54,797 bases of DNA from Oscillospiraceae bacterium (GTDB lineage: Bacteria > Bacillota > Clostridia > Oscillospirales > Oscillospiraceae), in NCBI GenBank assembly GCA_009777235.1, contig WRMH01000018.1:1-54797 (forward strand), written 5' to 3'. Numbering within the stretch: the first letter of the stretch is position 1; each line of letters starts with the position of its first letter. The position numbers were made by a program, and so were the translations under genes. The notes beneath the pieces were generated by a model. It had not been told where the DNA came from. It was given only the letters and a program-made list of their open reading frames with translations, and ran no database searches. Below are positions 1 to 9,748 of the stretch, piece after piece.

Positions 1-552
1 TCTCAACATGCGGCTGAATATGTACCTTACTTCCTAAAAAATGCCTACCCACTGCTGGAGCAACAGCTGGGGGTAAAAACACAAATGTATCTCGAATGGG
101 GCGATTCTCAAGCGCAATATTGGAAAGAGTCAAAAGAGAGTTTGATGCAAAACGGAGCAGTCGTACATACTCGCACAGAAGAGTATGCCTCATACATTTT
201 AGAAGCAATGCAAACCGGCAAATCATGTATGATCGGAGGGAATGTGTTAAATCACGGCATCATCGAAAATCTTCCGGACGGGTGTTGTGTTGAGGTTCCC
301 TGTCTAGTTGATGTAAACGGTATTCAACCGTGTCATCTGGGGATGCTGCCGGCTCAATGCGCGGGGTTGAACATGACCAATGTGAATGTCCAGACCCTTG
401 TGGTGCAAGCAGCCATACAGAAACGCATCGAAAATGTGTACCATGCAGCAATGCTGGATCCGCATACCGCCGCCGAACTAAGTCTGGATGATATAAAAAG
501 TCTATGCGACGAAATGTTGAATGAAAACAAACGATGGTTCCCTTACTACTAA
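1..552 (+). CDS. GH4 family glycosidase (alpha-galactosidase-like), 3' part only
   Basis: The reading frame is open from base 1, so the start lies outside the window; 183 residues are visible. The motif SQHAAEYVPYF near the edge matches the SEYVPYF-type segment of family 4 glycoside hydrolases. Further on, a run with N.G.I.NLP, VEVPC.V and G.LP is the usual GH4 C-terminal core. GH4 enzymes use NAD and a divalent metal to hydrolyse alpha- or beta-glycosides in the cytoplasm; the best match from memory is the MelA/alpha-galactosidase branch. A GH36 alpha-galactosidase follows on the same strand, which supports a galactoside-utilisation locus. The NAD-binding N-terminus and the catalytic Cys/His are not visible, so substrate assignment is an inference. 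Confidence 0.85.
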   Translation, partial: SQHAAEYVPYFLKNAYPLLEQQLGVKTQMYLEWGDSQAQYWKESKESLMQNGAVVHTRTEEYASYILEAMQTGKSCMIGGNVLNHGIIENLPDGCCVEVPCLVDVNGIQPCHLGMLPAQCAGLNMTNVNVQTLVVQAAIQKRIENVYHAAMLDPHTAAELSLDDIKSLCDEMLNENKRWFPYY

Positions 553-569
553 ATACCGGAGGGATCATT

Positions 570-689
570 ATGAAACGTAAGATAATCGCCGTTACTTTGG
601 TTTGTTTTCTCAAGCTTGGTTTTGCCCCTATAACAATCCCTTCAGTCAATGCAGCCCCAAATAAAGTACCAACGCAGACGGGGCATTGA
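570..689 (+). CDS. 39-residue signal-peptide-like ORF, possibly a gene remnant
   Basis: ATG at 570 follows a good ribosome binding site (CCGGAGGGATC). The peptide starts MKRKIIAVTLVCFLKLG, has a hydrophobic core and ends in PSVNAAPNK, which resembles a secretory signal peptide with an AxA-like cleavage site; a stop follows after only 39 residues. It sits between the GH4 and GH36 genes. Its shape suggests the preserved 5' end of a lost extracellular protein, but a genuine small secreted peptide cannot be excluded. No homologous family is recognised. Confidence 0.4.
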   Translation: MKRKIIAVTLVCFLKLGFAPITIPSVNAAPNKVPTQTGH

Positions 690-701
690 ACCCCGGTCTG
701 C
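676..701 (+). other. Stem-loop between the small ORF and the GH36 gene
   Basis: CAGACGGGG and CCCCGGTCTG form a stem with one bulged G around a CATTGAA loop, which contains the stop of the small ORF. No U-tract follows, so it is not a convincing intrinsic terminator. It could stabilise the processed GH36 message or reduce read-through. Confidence 0.35.
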
Positions 702-730
702 GTAATAAATCCGGAAACGAGGAGCACGCC

Positions 731-2932
731 ATGTCAATTATAGTGAACGAGCATGAAAAATTGTTTACGTTACATACTGAAAACACAACCTATCAGTTTA
801 AAGCAGATCAGCATGGAATTCTATTGCATCTATACTATGGACAAAAAATCACAAATCAAAATCTGGAGTATCTTATACTGCCGGTAGACAGAGGGTTTTC
901 AGGAAACCCTTACGACGCCGGCGATGACAGGACATATTCACTTGATACACTGCCGTTAGAGTATCCTACGGAAGGGGTAGGTGATTTCCGTTGTCCGGCA
1001 CTAAGCGTTTTAAACAGCAACGGAAGCAAAGTGGCTGACTTGCGCTTTTGCGGTTACCAAAAGTATGCAGGCAAGTACATGATCGAAGAGCAGCCTGCTC
1101 TTTACGATGAAACGGGTAAAACCGCGGAAACACTTATGCTTCATTTAAAGGACGCTTTGACTGGGCTTGAAGTAACACTTCTATATGGTGTTTTTGCGGA
1201 AAGAGACATAATTACACGTTCTGTTATAGTTCGCAATGGTGGGATTGATGATACCAAAATACTGCGGATTCAATCTGCAAGTATTGATTTCCAATATGGC
1301 GAATGGGAAATAATTCATTTCCATGGGCGGCATAATATGGAACGAATCTTTGAGCGGACTCCTGTTCCTCACGGGACTACTGCCTATGGCAGTCGCCGTG
1401 GTACAAGCAGTCATCAGCACAATCCATTTCTTATCCTTTGCGGCAAAAACACCTCTGAGTTCCACGGAGAATGTTTTGGGATGAATCTCGTCTATTGCGG
1501 AGGATTTATAGCCAGAATTGAGCGTGATCAAACAGACCTCGTCCGATTGAGTATGGGACTCAATGATGATGGACTTAGTTGGAAATTAAGCCCCGGTCAG
1601 ACATTTCACACACCTGAAGTTGTTCTGAGCTTTAGCTCGGAAGGATTTTCAAAACTGTCTCACAATTATCATGCCATATATAGGAACAATCTGTGCAGAG
1701 GCAAATTTAAGTTTAACAGAAAGCCAATTGTTATCAACAACTGGGAGGCAACTTATTTCGACTTTAACAGTGATAAACTCATTGAAATTGCAAAAAATGC
1801 CGCAGAGTTGGGTATTGAGATGCTGGTTATGGATGACGGATGGTTTGGGGAACGAGATAACGACAAATGCAGCCTTGGGGATTGGGTGGTAAACACAAAA
1901 AAGCTGCCGGGGGGAATAACTCCTCTTGTGGAAGCGGTGAATGCGTTTGGAGTAAAGTTCGGTATTTGGGTGGAACCAGAAATGATCAGTGAAAACAGTG
2001 ACTTATATCGGGCCCACCCTGAGTGGGTGCTGAGGGTACCGGGGCGTAAACCTGTACACAGCCGATCTCAACTGGTGTTGGATTTATCACGGGAGGATGT
2101 ATGTGACTATATATACAGTTCTATGGTTTCGATTCTGGATAGCGCGAACATAGAATATGTAAAGTGGGATATGAACCGAAGCATCAGCGACTGTTATACA
2201 ACCACTCTTCCTTATGATCGTCAGGGCGAGGTCATGCATCGTTATGTGTTAGGATTATATAAGCTGCTTGAACGACTTACGCAACGATATACGGATGTGT
2301 TATTTGAAGGTTGCAGTGGCGGCGGCGGGCGTTTTGATCCCGCTATGCTCTACTATCATCCGTTGATTTGGTGCAGCGACAACACCGATGCGATTGAAAG
2401 ACTTAAAATTCAATATGGCACTAGCTTTGCTTATCCGGTATCTGTAGTATCTTCACATGTATCTGCGGTGCCCAACCATCAAACGGGCCGCGTAACATCT
2501 TTATATACCCGTGGTGTTGTTGCAATGTCAGGAAACTTCGGATATGAGCTAGATACGTCAGTTCTTTCGATAGCGGAGAAAATCAAGATTCGAAAGCAGA
2601 TACAGGTGTTTAAGGAGGTTCAGCATATAGTGCATAATGGCAATTACTACAGACTTTCCAATCCTTTTGAACAACGTTATGTCGCGTGGCTGATGGTATT
2701 ACCGGATCAGTCTGCCGCATTGCTCAGCATTGTTATTACACAAGCTGAGGCTAATGCCCCCCATATCCATATCAAACTGGCCGGACTAAACAGGAATGTA
2801 AGCTACTTAATAGAGAAGAAACAATATAGTGGAGAAGCACTAATGAACGCAGGCTATGCAATTCAATGCCCTACACAAGATTACTACAGTACACAACTCT
2901 ATATTTCCAGCGACTCTGAATCCATCTTATAG
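731..2932 (+). CDS. GH36 alpha-galactosidase
   Basis: Hydrolyses terminal alpha-1,6-galactosides such as melibiose and raffinose; cytoplasmic, as no signal peptide is seen. The 733-residue length is normal for bacterial GH36. The catalytic nucleophile lies in VKWDMNR (about D480) and the acid/base in WCSDNTDA (about D550), close to D478/D548 of the Geobacillus enzyme as I remember it. Other family marks are NNWEATYFD and LFEGCSGGGGRFDP. ATG 731 was chosen because GAGGAG sits 7 bases upstream; a TTG at 686 in the same frame overlaps the previous ORF and has no such site. It presumably works with the upstream GH4 enzyme. No transporter or regulator of the locus lies within the window. Confidence 0.96.
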   Translation: MSIIVNEHEKLFTLHTENTTYQFKADQHGILLHLYYGQKITNQNLEYLILPVDRGFSGNPYDAGDDRTYSLDTLPLEYPTEGVGDFRCPALSVLNSNGSKVADLRFCGYQKYAGKYMIEEQPALYDETGKTAETLMLHLKDALTGLEVTLLYGVFAERDIITRSVIVRNGGIDDTKILRIQSASIDFQYGEWEIIHFHGRHNMERIFERTPVPHGTTAYGSRRGTSSHQHNPFLILCGKNTSEFHGECFGMNLVYCGGFIARIERDQTDLVRLSMGLNDDGLSWKLSPGQTFHTPEVVLSFSSEGFSKLSHNYHAIYRNNLCRGKFKFNRKPIVINNWEATYFDFNSDKLIEIAKNAAELGIEMLVMDDGWFGERDNDKCSLGDWVVNTKKLPGGITPLVEAVNAFGVKFGIWVEPEMISENSDLYRAHPEWVLRVPGRKPVHSRSQLVLDLSREDVCDYIYSSMVSILDSANIEYVKWDMNRSISDCYTTTLPYDRQGEVMHRYVLGLYKLLERLTQRYTDVLFEGCSGGGGRFDPAMLYYHPLIWCSDNTDAIERLKIQYGTSFAYPVSVVSSHVSAVPNHQTGRVTSLYTRGVVAMSGNFGYELDTSVLSIAEKIKIRKQIQVFKEVQHIVHNGNYYRLSNPFEQRYVAWLMVLPDQSAALLSIVITQAEANAPHIHIKLAGLNRNVSYLIEKKQYSGEALMNAGYAIQCPTQDYYSTQLYISSDSESIL

Positions 2933-3086
2933 AAATGTGTTTTGACCCTAACACGCCCATGAGCGGAAAATTGAAAGATGAAGGAAATGAGTTGGTGACT
3001 CCGAGTGAAAGCTGTAATATATGCCCGCTACAGCAGTTGAGGTTATACGAACCCTCACAGTCCTCCCCGGCCCCGCCCCCCTGCCG

Positions 3087-4403
3087 TCATTCCACCGTCA
3101 CAATGCTTCTCAAAAGCCCTGTGGCTTTGTCGCAATCAAAATTCATAAAGGCCGCCCGCGCGGTTTCTAACAGCCCGGCGGTTTCTTTTCCGTAATCATA
3201 AGCCAATAGGTCATTTACAGCCGCCTCTCCCGCGTCGGTGTCAAAATCGTCGGCGGCTTTGAGCGCTTTTTCTATGCCCTCTCGCAGATAGGCTCTGTCC
3301 CCTTTTTCTTTACATTCCGCGCCGCTGTCCGCGTCGGGGAAAATGACGGACAACTTAGCATGGAGATTTAAAAGCCTGTCCTTAAACATCGGGAACTGCT
3401 CCGCGCAAAATTCAACCTCCCCGTTTTTTGACGCCGTCTCCATTTTTAGCGCGGCTTCCGACAGCTCCGCCGCCCCGACTGTTGAAAGTACGGATTTCAT
3501 TCCATGTATGGCAATCGAAAACTGTTTAACATCCCCGCCGCTTAAAAAGCCGCTCATGTTATCACATTCAAAGACGATTTTTTTATGAAAAAGCTCCAAC
3601 GCCTCGCGATAGAGCCGCGAAACGCCGGATGCGAAGTTCAAGCCTATATCCGCGTTGATTTCGCCGATGTCGTCCAACAGCTTTAAAAAATCGTCCGCCG
3701 GATGAATTTTTGGGTTTTCGTTTTGCCCCCCTGGCTCCTCGTCCGGGCCTTGAATGATTTTATCCGGCGGGAGAAATTCTAAAAGAGACTTATACAGCAA
3801 AGCGGCATTGATTGGCTTGGGTACAAATCCGTTCATCCCGTGTGAGAGAAATACTTCCCTTGCGCCTTGCATAACATTTGCCGTCAGGGCTATTATCGGA
3901 AGATCGCAATATTTCCCGCCGCGCTCGCGTATTGCAATCGTGGCTTCTATGCCGTCCATTTCAGGCATCATGTGATCCATAAAGACGACGTCAAAATCCT
4001 CCGCCTGCGTCATTTCCAAGGCTTCCTTGCCGGAATAGGCTAATTTGGCGTCTATGCCTAAAATATCAAGCAGGCCGTGGGCTACTTTTAAGTTAAACTC
4101 ATTGTCGTCAACGAGCAGTATATTTGCTGTCGGGGCTACAAACGGCCGCATTGACACGGGAGGACTGCCTTCCGATGATAAATTGAAAATGTTATCGAGT
4201 ATGCCAAGCAGCGAGTGTGCCGATTCGTATATCGCGTTGACGTATTCCGTCTGACGCTCGGAAAGCACCTCGCGCAACAGCAGCTCCGACATACCGATAA
4301 TCGCATTCATGGGCGTTCGTATCTCGTGGCTCATATTGGCAAGAAACGTGGATTTGGGATTTGCCGCATCCTTTGATTGCTGAAAATGATCTTCCATAGT
4401 CAA
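3087..4403 (-). CDS. Hybrid-kinase-like phosphorelay protein lacking the ATPase domain (HisKA-REC-Hpt)
   Basis: Residues 15-80 are a histidine-kinase dimerisation/phosphoacceptor domain ([21 protein letters not shown]26). A receiver follows directly at about 93-215 (phosphoacceptor D143 in [11 protein letters not shown]196 in PKPIN), then an Hpt domain at about 250-345 (H300 in [10 protein letters not shown]). The HATPase_c domain normally found between HisKA and REC, with N, G1 and G2 boxes, is absent, and the frame is continuous. The protein is a close paralogue of the C-terminal third of the kinase encoded at 5220-8474. TTG 4403 was chosen for its spacing to GAGGA; it overlaps the preceding stop as TTGA. 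ATG 4397 is the alternative. It probably cannot autophosphorylate and must receive phosphate from, or dimerise with, the full kinase. Confidence 0.88.
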   Translation of the reverse strand: MTMEDHFQQSKDAANPKSTFLANMSHEIRTPMNAIIGMSELLLREVLSERQTEYVNAIYESAHSLLGILDNIFNLSSEGSPPVSMRPFVAPTANILLVDDNEFNLKVAHGLLDILGIDAKLAYSGKEALEMTQAEDFDVVFMDHMMPEMDGIEATIAIRERGGKYCDLPIIALTANVMQGAREVFLSHGMNGFVPKPINAALLYKSLLEFLPPDKIIQGPDEEPGGQNENPKIHPADDFLKLLDDIGEINADIGLNFASGVSRLYREALELFHKKIVFECDNMSGFLSGGDVKQFSIAIHGMKSVLSTVGAAELSEAALKMETASKNGEVEFCAEQFPMFKDRLLNLHAKLSVIFPDADSGAECKEKGDRAYLREGIEKALKAADDFDTDAGEAAVNDLLAYDYGKETAGLLETARAAFMNFDCDKATGLLRSIVTVE

Positions 4404-5203
4404 CTATTTTCCTCGCTCGGGCTTTCTAATTTTAGAAATCTCCCGACTTTCTCCAAAAGTTGTTCTTTATTGATTGGCTTTATAATGAAATCCGCCGCGC
4501 CGACCTCGATTGCCTTTATAACATAGCTCTTTGCGGCATTGCCCGTCAAAAACATGATCGGGGCTTTTTGCCCGATTTCTCTTATTTTCCGCGCAAGCTC
4601 GTACCCGTTCATTTCCGGCATATCTATATCTAAAAGGAACAAATCCGGGTTATGGTCGCGAAGAAAACGGAGCGCGGCTTCGCCCGACGTCACGCAGGTC
4701 AGCTTACACGTAGTGTCTTTGAGGAAAGATTTTAACGTGCTCAGGAAAAACACGACGTCATCCACAGCCAATATACTGTATTTACCGCCGTGCGGCTCTT
4801 CCGGGTTTTCCTCCGCCGGAGCTTCGGCGTGCTGCGCCTTATACATCGCCATTTGTATATCAATTGAAAGCGCGGATACAGCGGCCAGAAAATTGGTTAT
4901 ATACGCTACGTTTTTCTCATGTTCACCGCTGTTTAAGCTGTCGGCGTGTCTTGTGCAGTCCTCGGCCAAAAATTCGGCGTGTATCTTCTTTAGCGTTTCG
5001 CAGATGTCCAAAAGGCTTGTGCGGCAGTTTGTATAATCTTTTGCGGCCAATTCGGTTTTTAGCTTCTCCTCCTGCACGGGAAATCCGCCGACGAACAAAT
5101 TCAATGTTTCGGCAAACGCGGCCAGCTCTTCCTCATTCATCTGCTCTAATTTTCCCGAAAGATTTAGGTTGGAAATTTTCAGCAGTTGTTCCTTATCTAT
5201 CAT
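4400..5203 (-). CDS. Response-regulator receiver protein with N-terminal helical domain
   Basis: 267 residues. The first ~125 are predicted mostly helical and not recognised; an HPt-like fold is possible but unproven. Residues ~143-260 form a receiver: ILAVDD acidic pocket, phosphoacceptor Asp in [14 protein letters not shown] in FLTGNA, K in IIKPIN. There is no DNA-binding or enzymatic output domain, so it probably acts as a phosphate carrier or by protein contact. ATG 5203 follows AAAGGAG. The stop overlaps the next start (TTGA at 4400-4403), suggesting translational coupling to the ATPase-less partner. It belongs to the four-gene operon running from the promoter near 9.6 kb. Confidence 0.88.
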   Translation of the reverse strand: MIDKEQLLKISNLNLSGKLEQMNEEELAAFAETLNLFVGGFPVQEEKLKTELAAKDYTNCRTSLLDICETLKKIHAEFLAEDCTRHADSLNSGEHEKNVAYITNFLAAVSALSIDIQMAMYKAQHAEAPAEENPEEPHGGKYSILAVDDVVFFLSTLKSFLKDTTCKLTCVTSGEAALRFLRDHNPDLFLLDIDMPEMNGYELARKIREIGQKAPIMFLTGNAAKSYVIKAIEVGAADFIIKPINKEQLLEKVGRFLKLESPSEENS

Positions 5204-5219
5204 AATTAGAATGCTCCTT

Positions 5220-8200
5220 TCAAATATTTTTCAGATATTCCGAGGCTTTGTCGCAGTCAAAATTAGTAAACGCCGTCAGCGCGTTTTCCAACGTCGCCGC
5301 TATTTCTTTGCCGTAATCATAGATGAGCAAGTCCTTTACGATTTGGGCGCCCTCATCGCTGTTGAAATCTTTGGCGGCATCCAGAGCTTTTTTAATATTT
5401 TCCCGCAGATAGTCCGCGCCGCCTTTTTCTTTTTTCGCCTCGTCGGTTTTTTGTGCGCAAAAGATAGGCGATAGCTGTCCGTGCAGGTCTATCATTTTAC
5501 TCTTGAAAATCGGATATTGCTCCGTGCAGGCGCGAATATCCCCGTCTTTTGACGCCAGTTCCATTTTTAGCGCGTCTTCCGACAGCTCCATAGCCCCGAC
5601 AGTGGAGAGCACGGATTTCATTCCATGTATGGCAATCGAGAATTTTTTCACATCGCCGCCGTTTAAAGATTTCTCCATATTGTCACATTCGGATATGATT
5701 TTTGAATAAAACAGTTCCAACGCTTCGCGGTATGCGGCTTCCATGTTGGAAACCCTGCTCAACCCAATGTCTGTGTTGATTTCCCTGATTTTGCCCAGAG
5801 CGTTCCAAAAGCTGTCCTGCGGCTTTTGTTCCAATGCCGTGTCGGGCGAGGCGTCGGAGAGTTTTTCATACTTTATTTTTTCCGGCGGCAGCCAACTGAT
5901 AAGGACTTCGTTCAATTTTTGTACATCAATCGGCTTTGAGACAAACTCGTTAAACCCGTTTGCCAAAAACATTTCCCTCGCGCCGTGGATCGCGTTTGCG
6001 GTCAGGGCGATTATGGGAAGCCTTTCATATTTGCCGCCCATTTTTCTTATCTCGGCGGTGGCTTCGACCCCGTCCATCTCCGGCATCATATGATCCATAA
6101 ACACCATGTCAAAGTCATTTTTCCGAACAAGCTCTATGCTCTCCCGCCCGGACGCCGCCGTTTTTACGTTGATTTTGGACAAGCCCAGCAAACCGTAGGC
6201 GATTCTAAGGTTGAAATCATTGTCATCCACGACCAATACGGTTGCGTCCGGCGCGCGCAAAGCCCCCGAATTCTGATCGCTCTTTCCGTATTTGCTGTAC
6301 ACGACATTTTCCGAATTGCCAATCACCAACGGGATGATGACTGTAAAAACCGTGCCTTTGCCGTATGTGCTTTCAACCTCGATCTCTCCCCCCATCATGT
6401 CCACGAAAGATTTGGTTATGGCAAGACCCAGCCCGGTTCCGACAATGCCTCTGTTTTTATGCCTGTCAACCTGCATGAAAGCGGTAAACAAGTCGCCCAT
6501 CGCTTCCTTTCTGATTCCCCTGCCTGTATCTTTGACTTCAAATACGATCGTATTGTTCACGGCGGACGCTTTTAAGCGCACATGACCTTCTTCCGTAAAT
6601 TTAACGGCATTTGAGCAAAGATTCATCAATATCTGCCTGAGCTTTATATCGTCGCCGAAAAGATATTTCGGAATTTCTCCGTCGCCCTCATATATAAATT
6701 CTAATTCTTTCTTTTGTGCCACAAATTTGAACATGGAAGAGATATGGTCAATAAAAACGTCAAAGTCGTAATCAACGGGGTTTAGCTCCAATTTTCCCGC
6801 TTCTATTTTTGACATGTCCAATATGCCGTTGATGATGTCGAGAAGCGAGCAGGCGGACACATTTATGTCGCTGACATAATCCCTCTGTCTGCGGTTTAAG
6901 TCCTCATTGAGCAGCAATTCCGACATGCCTATTATCGCGTTCATTGGAGTTCTTATTTCGTGGCTCATGTTTGCGAGGAAAGAAGATTTTGCGTTAGAGG
7001 CTATTTCGAGGGATTTCATGGTTTTTTGTATGGTCTGGATTTGATTGAGTATCTGGATTTGATTGTGAATCCTCAGCTTTACGATCGCGGCTCTAAAAGG
7101 CTTGATTATATAGTCCGCGGCGCCTAAGGCAAGACCCCGCTCCTCTTCTTCGGCGCTGTCTAAGCTCGTGGTGAAAATAACGGGAATATCCCGTGTTTTT
7201 TCCATGTCCTTCAACACCGAAATTGTGGCATACCCATCCATATCCGGCATAATAATATCGAGCAAAATTATATCGGGCAAATATTTTTCTGCTGCCGCAA
7301 TAGCGTGCGGCCCGTCCTTTGCGGCGTATATGGTATATTCGGAGCGCAATATATGCGTAAGCTCCGCGACGCACATATTGTCGTCGTCCACTATTAGTAC
7401 GCTGTTGCGCTTTGACTCCCCGGACAGCGCATTTTGCCCCGCCCCGCCCGCCGCGGATTTGCTTTTTTCCTCTTCGAGCATATCTTTAGCGACGCGAAGA
7501 ACTTCCTCAAAATCTCCGCCGAGCAGTTGTTCCGCCATTTCGCTCAGCTTTTCTTTTACCTGCCGGGGCCACTGTTCATTTCTTAATTTTGTCAGCTCGT
7601 CTTTAACGGCTTTTCTGTCGTATACGGCGCAGCTTTCTAAAATGACGGCCAGGCTTTCTTTGAGCAGCTCGCTGCTTTTTGCCGCGCCGTCACCGAGTCC
7701 GGCATCTGTGTCGTCGTCATTTTGATATTTGAATTTATTGACTATTATTCGCAACCCCTCAAGAAACGCCTGGGTTTCAGACGATATAATCCCAATGTTT
7801 TTGTCTATCCCCGCCTGCTCCAATCTTGCCGCAGCGGCGGAGAGCTTTTTTTCGCCGATATTCGCGAGCGCGCTTTTCATCGAATGTGCCTTTATGGTAT
7901 ACAGCTTTATATCCTCGTCCTCGTAAGCGCCTTTTGTGTATACCGTTTCCAATACCGCCGCCGCTTTGAGGGCATCGTGCATAAAAACCTCGGCGAGTTC
8001 CCATGCCGCGCCGTCCTCGCCGTTTTTTCCCTTGTTTTTTTGATGCCCGCCGGCATCCGTAGTGATCTCGACCGCTTTTAAATCGGAAATATATCTTTTT
8101 AACATATCGTCCAATCTGTTTACATCAATGGGTTTTGTCAAAAAATCGTTAAAGCCGTTTGAAAAGAATATATCCGAATGTCCTTTTCTGGTCGTTGCTG

Positions 8201-8474
8201 TAAACGCGATTATGGGGCTTTTATATCCCAGCTCGCGTATGATTTTTGTCGCCTCTATGCCGTCCATCTTGGGCATCATATGATCCATAAACACGATGTC
8301 AAACACTTTGCCCGCCATGATATAGTCTATTGCTTCACGGCCGCTGGAAGCGGTGGTCACGGTCAGCCCGTAGGGTTCCATGAGCCTTCTCGCGACAAGC
8401 AAGGTAAGCTCCGTATCGTCCACTACCAACACCTGACCATATGAGGGTTGTTTTTCTGTTTCTGTTTTTGACAT
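5220..8474 (-). CDS. Large hybrid sensor histidine kinase (REC-Hpt-REC-HisKA-HATPase-REC-Hpt)
   Basis: 1084 residues with three receivers and two Hpt domains; no transmembrane segment or classical sensor domain is seen. Numbering from ATG 8474: REC1 ~13-131 (D64), Hpt1 ~155-250 (H197 in KAHSMKS), REC2 ~358-470 (D406), HisKA ~495-560 (H505 in [12 protein letters not shown]), HATPase_c ~600-718 with N box (NLCSNAVKF), DTGRGI and [14 protein letters not shown]3 ~745-865 (D794), Hpt2 ~900-1005 (H950). ATG 8474 has GGAGG 8 bases upstream; the ATG at 8480 is only 2 bases from it. A cytosolic kinase with an N-terminal receiver is likely itself controlled by another kinase. The C-terminal part is duplicated in the gene at 3087-4403. 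Confidence 0.95.
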   Translation of the reverse strand: MSKTETEKQPSYGQVLVVDDTELTLLVARRLMEPYGLTVTTASSGREAIDYIMAGKVFDIVFMDHMMPKMDGIEATKIIRELGYKSPIIAFTATTRKGHSDIFFSNGFNDFLTKPIDVNRLDDMLKRYISDLKAVEITTDAGGHQKNKGKNGEDGAAWELAEVFMHDALKAAAVLETVYTKGAYEDEDIKLYTIKAHSMKSALANIGEKKLSAAAARLEQAGIDKNIGIISSETQAFLEGLRIIVNKFKYQNDDDTDAGLGDGAAKSSELLKESLAVILESCAVYDRKAVKDELTKLRNEQWPRQVKEKLSEMAEQLLGGDFEEVLRVAKDMLEEEKSKSAAGGAGQNALSGESKRNSVLIVDDDNMCVAELTHILRSEYTIYAAKDGPHAIAAAEKYLPDIILLDIIMPDMDGYATISVLKDMEKTRDIPVIFTTSLDSAEEEERGLALGAADYIIKPFRAAIVKLRIHNQIQILNQIQTIQKTMKSLEIASNAKSSFLANMSHEIRTPMNAIIGMSELLLNEDLNRRQRDYVSDINVSACSLLDIINGILDMSKIEAGKLELNPVDYDFDVFIDHISSMFKFVAQKKELEFIYEGDGEIPKYLFGDDIKLRQILMNLCSNAVKFTEEGHVRLKASAVNNTIVFEVKDTGRGIRKEAMGDLFTAFMQVDRHKNRGIVGTGLGLAITKSFVDMMGGEIEVESTYGKGTVFTVIIPLVIGNSENVVYSKYGKSDQNSGALRAPDATVLVVDDNDFNLRIAYGLLGLSKINVKTAASGRESIELVRKNDFDMVFMDHMMPEMDGVEATAEIRKMGGKYERLPIIALTANAIHGAREMFLANGFNEFVSKPIDVQKLNEVLISWLPPEKIKYEKLSDASPDTALEQKPQDSFWNALGKIREINTDIGLSRVSNMEAAYREALELFYSKIISECDNMEKSLNGGDVKKFSIAIHGMKSVLSTVGAMELSEDALKMELASKDGDIRACTEQYPIFKSKMIDLHGQLSPIFCAQKTDEAKKEKGGADYLRENIKKALDAAKDFNSDEGAQIVKDLLIYDYGKEIAATLENALTAFTNFDCDKASEYLKNI

Positions 8475-8499
8475 TATCATGACCTCCCCCGCTTTTTAC

Positions 8500-9561
8500 T
8501 CACACGCGCCCGCCGGGCGCAGAGCCGGGTCTTGCTTTATCGAATTTATCCATTTCCTCAAGAAAAACATTTACGAGCACAGGGTCAAAATGCTTTCCTG
8601 AGTCCTCGGTTATGATTTGGACGGCTTTTTCGTGCGAAAACGCTTCTTTATAAGGCCGCTCCGACGTCAGGGCTTCATACACATCCGCAATCGCCATGAT
8701 CCGCCCTTGCAGCGGGATATCCGTCCCCTTTAACCCATAGGGATAACCGAGCCCGTTCCACCGTTCGTGATGATATGCCGCCATCAATTTCGCGTTTAGC
8801 AAAAAATCCTCTTCCCCTGTTTCTTCTATCGCTCGCTCAATAATGCGCCGGCCTTCAAGAGAGTGGGTTTTGATAATCTCAAACTCCTCGGAAGTGAGCT
8901 TTCCGGTTTTTCTCAAAACAGCGTCGGGAACAGCTATTTTTCCCACGTCGTGCAGCCGCGCCGACGAAACCACCAAATCAAAGCTCCAATTTTTTATCTC
9001 ATCGGCATAAACCCCGTGCGCGAGCATGGCTTCGAGCAATATACTTATGTATATTGTCGTGCGCCCGATATGCCCGCCGGTATTCGGGTCGCGGATTTCC
9101 ACGACATTTGCAAGCATGAACAGCATACCGTTTTGCATACGCAAAAGCCGCTCCGTGCGAGAGAGAAGCTGCTCGGTGCGGTCGCGTATCAGCTCGTCAA
9201 TATTCAGATGGTTTCTTATGCGGTTTAGCAAAACGGCGTCAGAAAACGGTTTGACTATAAAATCCACCGCGCCAAGCTCAATGCCCCGTGCCTCGATGTC
9301 GGGTTTGCCGTGGGCGGTCAAGAATATCACGGGGATATTCGCGTATGAATCATTTGCTTTTAAGCGTTTTATCGCCTCAAAGCCGTCCATCTCGGGCATC
9401 TCAATATCCAAGAGGATCATGTCCGGCTTTGCCCTTTCGAGCGCCTTAAACATTTTGGAAGCGGACGACAGCGTAAGCACCGAATACTGCTTTTCGAGCG
9501 CGTTCTCCGCCATCAGCAGATTCGTAAGGTTATCGTCAACCACAAAAATCATTTTTTGCAT
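8500..9561 (-). CDS. Response regulator with HD-GYP domain (probable cyclic-di-GMP phosphodiesterase)
   Basis: Receiver at ~4-120 (acidic pocket VVDDN, phosphoacceptor D52 in ILLDIEMPEMDG, K in VKPFSD), a coiled linker, then HD-GYP at ~145-340. The HD pair is seen in ARLHDVGKIAVPD (about 204/205), followed by HHERWNGLGYPYGLKG, a GYP motif with L in place of the usual T/S. HD-GYP proteins hydrolyse cyclic-di-GMP. ATG 9561 is preferred because AAAGGG lies upstream and the receiver begins directly after it; ATGs at 9582/9579 are upstream alternatives with weak sites. It is the first gene of the phosphorelay operon, so cyclic-di-GMP breakdown is the most plausible enzymatic output of the cascade. 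Confidence 0.93.
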   Translation of the reverse strand: MQKMIFVVDDNLTNLLMAENALEKQYSVLTLSSASKMFKALERAKPDMILLDIEMPEMDGFEAIKRLKANDSYANIPVIFLTAHGKPDIEARGIELGAVDFIVKPFSDAVLLNRIRNHLNIDELIRDRTEQLLSRTERLLRMQNGMLFMLANVVEIRDPNTGGHIGRTTIYISILLEAMLAHGVYADEIKNWSFDLVVSSARLHDVGKIAVPDAVLRKTGKLTSEEFEIIKTHSLEGRRIIERAIEETGEEDFLLNAKLMAAYHHERWNGLGYPYGLKGTDIPLQGRIMAIADVYEALTSERPYKEAFSHEKAVQIITEDSGKHFDPVLVNVFLEEMDKFDKARPGSAPGGRV

Positions 9562-9605
9562 ACTCACAAACCCTTTCATCATAACTACCCGGCTTCGACG
9601 GTTAC

Positions 9606-9634
9606 ATTGTATAATAAATTGACAAAGGGTGCAA
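9606..9634 (-). promoter_or_regulatory. Promoter of the HD-GYP/hybrid kinase operon
   Basis: On the minus strand: TTGCAC (9634-9629), a 17-base spacer, and TACAAT (9611-9606). It lies 45 bases upstream of the chosen start of the HD-GYP gene. The three downstream genes have gaps of 25 bases, 16 bases and an overlap, so one transcript is likely. Confidence 0.6.
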
Positions 9635-9679
9635 GCATTAAACTGCGGAAGTGATTAAATTATGAATGGGGATTTATTA

Positions 9680-9715
9680 TTGCGACCCGGTGAGGAAGGG
9701 GCGCAAGGGTCGCAA
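9680..9715. repeat. Stem-loop containing a 19-base sequence also found at 41043-41061
   Basis: TTGCGACCC and GGGTCGCAA form a perfect 9-base stem between the DUF2807 gene and the HD-GYP gene. The 19 bases at 9681-9699 recur identically at 41043-41061, where the right arm is missing. The stem may act as a weak bidirectional terminator; no long U-tract is present. Confidence 0.5.
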
Positions 9716-9748
9716 TTGTAACTATGGGTTTCGCAGCTTTTATGCGCT

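Noticed and set aside
3063..3086. G-rich run on the minus strand as a G-quadruplex
   Set aside because: Only three separate runs of at least three G are present, so a standard three-tier quadruplex is not supported; it may still be structured.
2935..3195. 86-codon ORF after the GH36 gene
   Set aside because: No ribosome binding site, unusual composition, and its second half is antisense to the end of the kinase-like gene.
3087..4403. Missing ATPase domain as a sequencing frameshift
   Set aside because: HisKA and receiver are in one continuous frame and no ATPase motifs are found in other frames between them.
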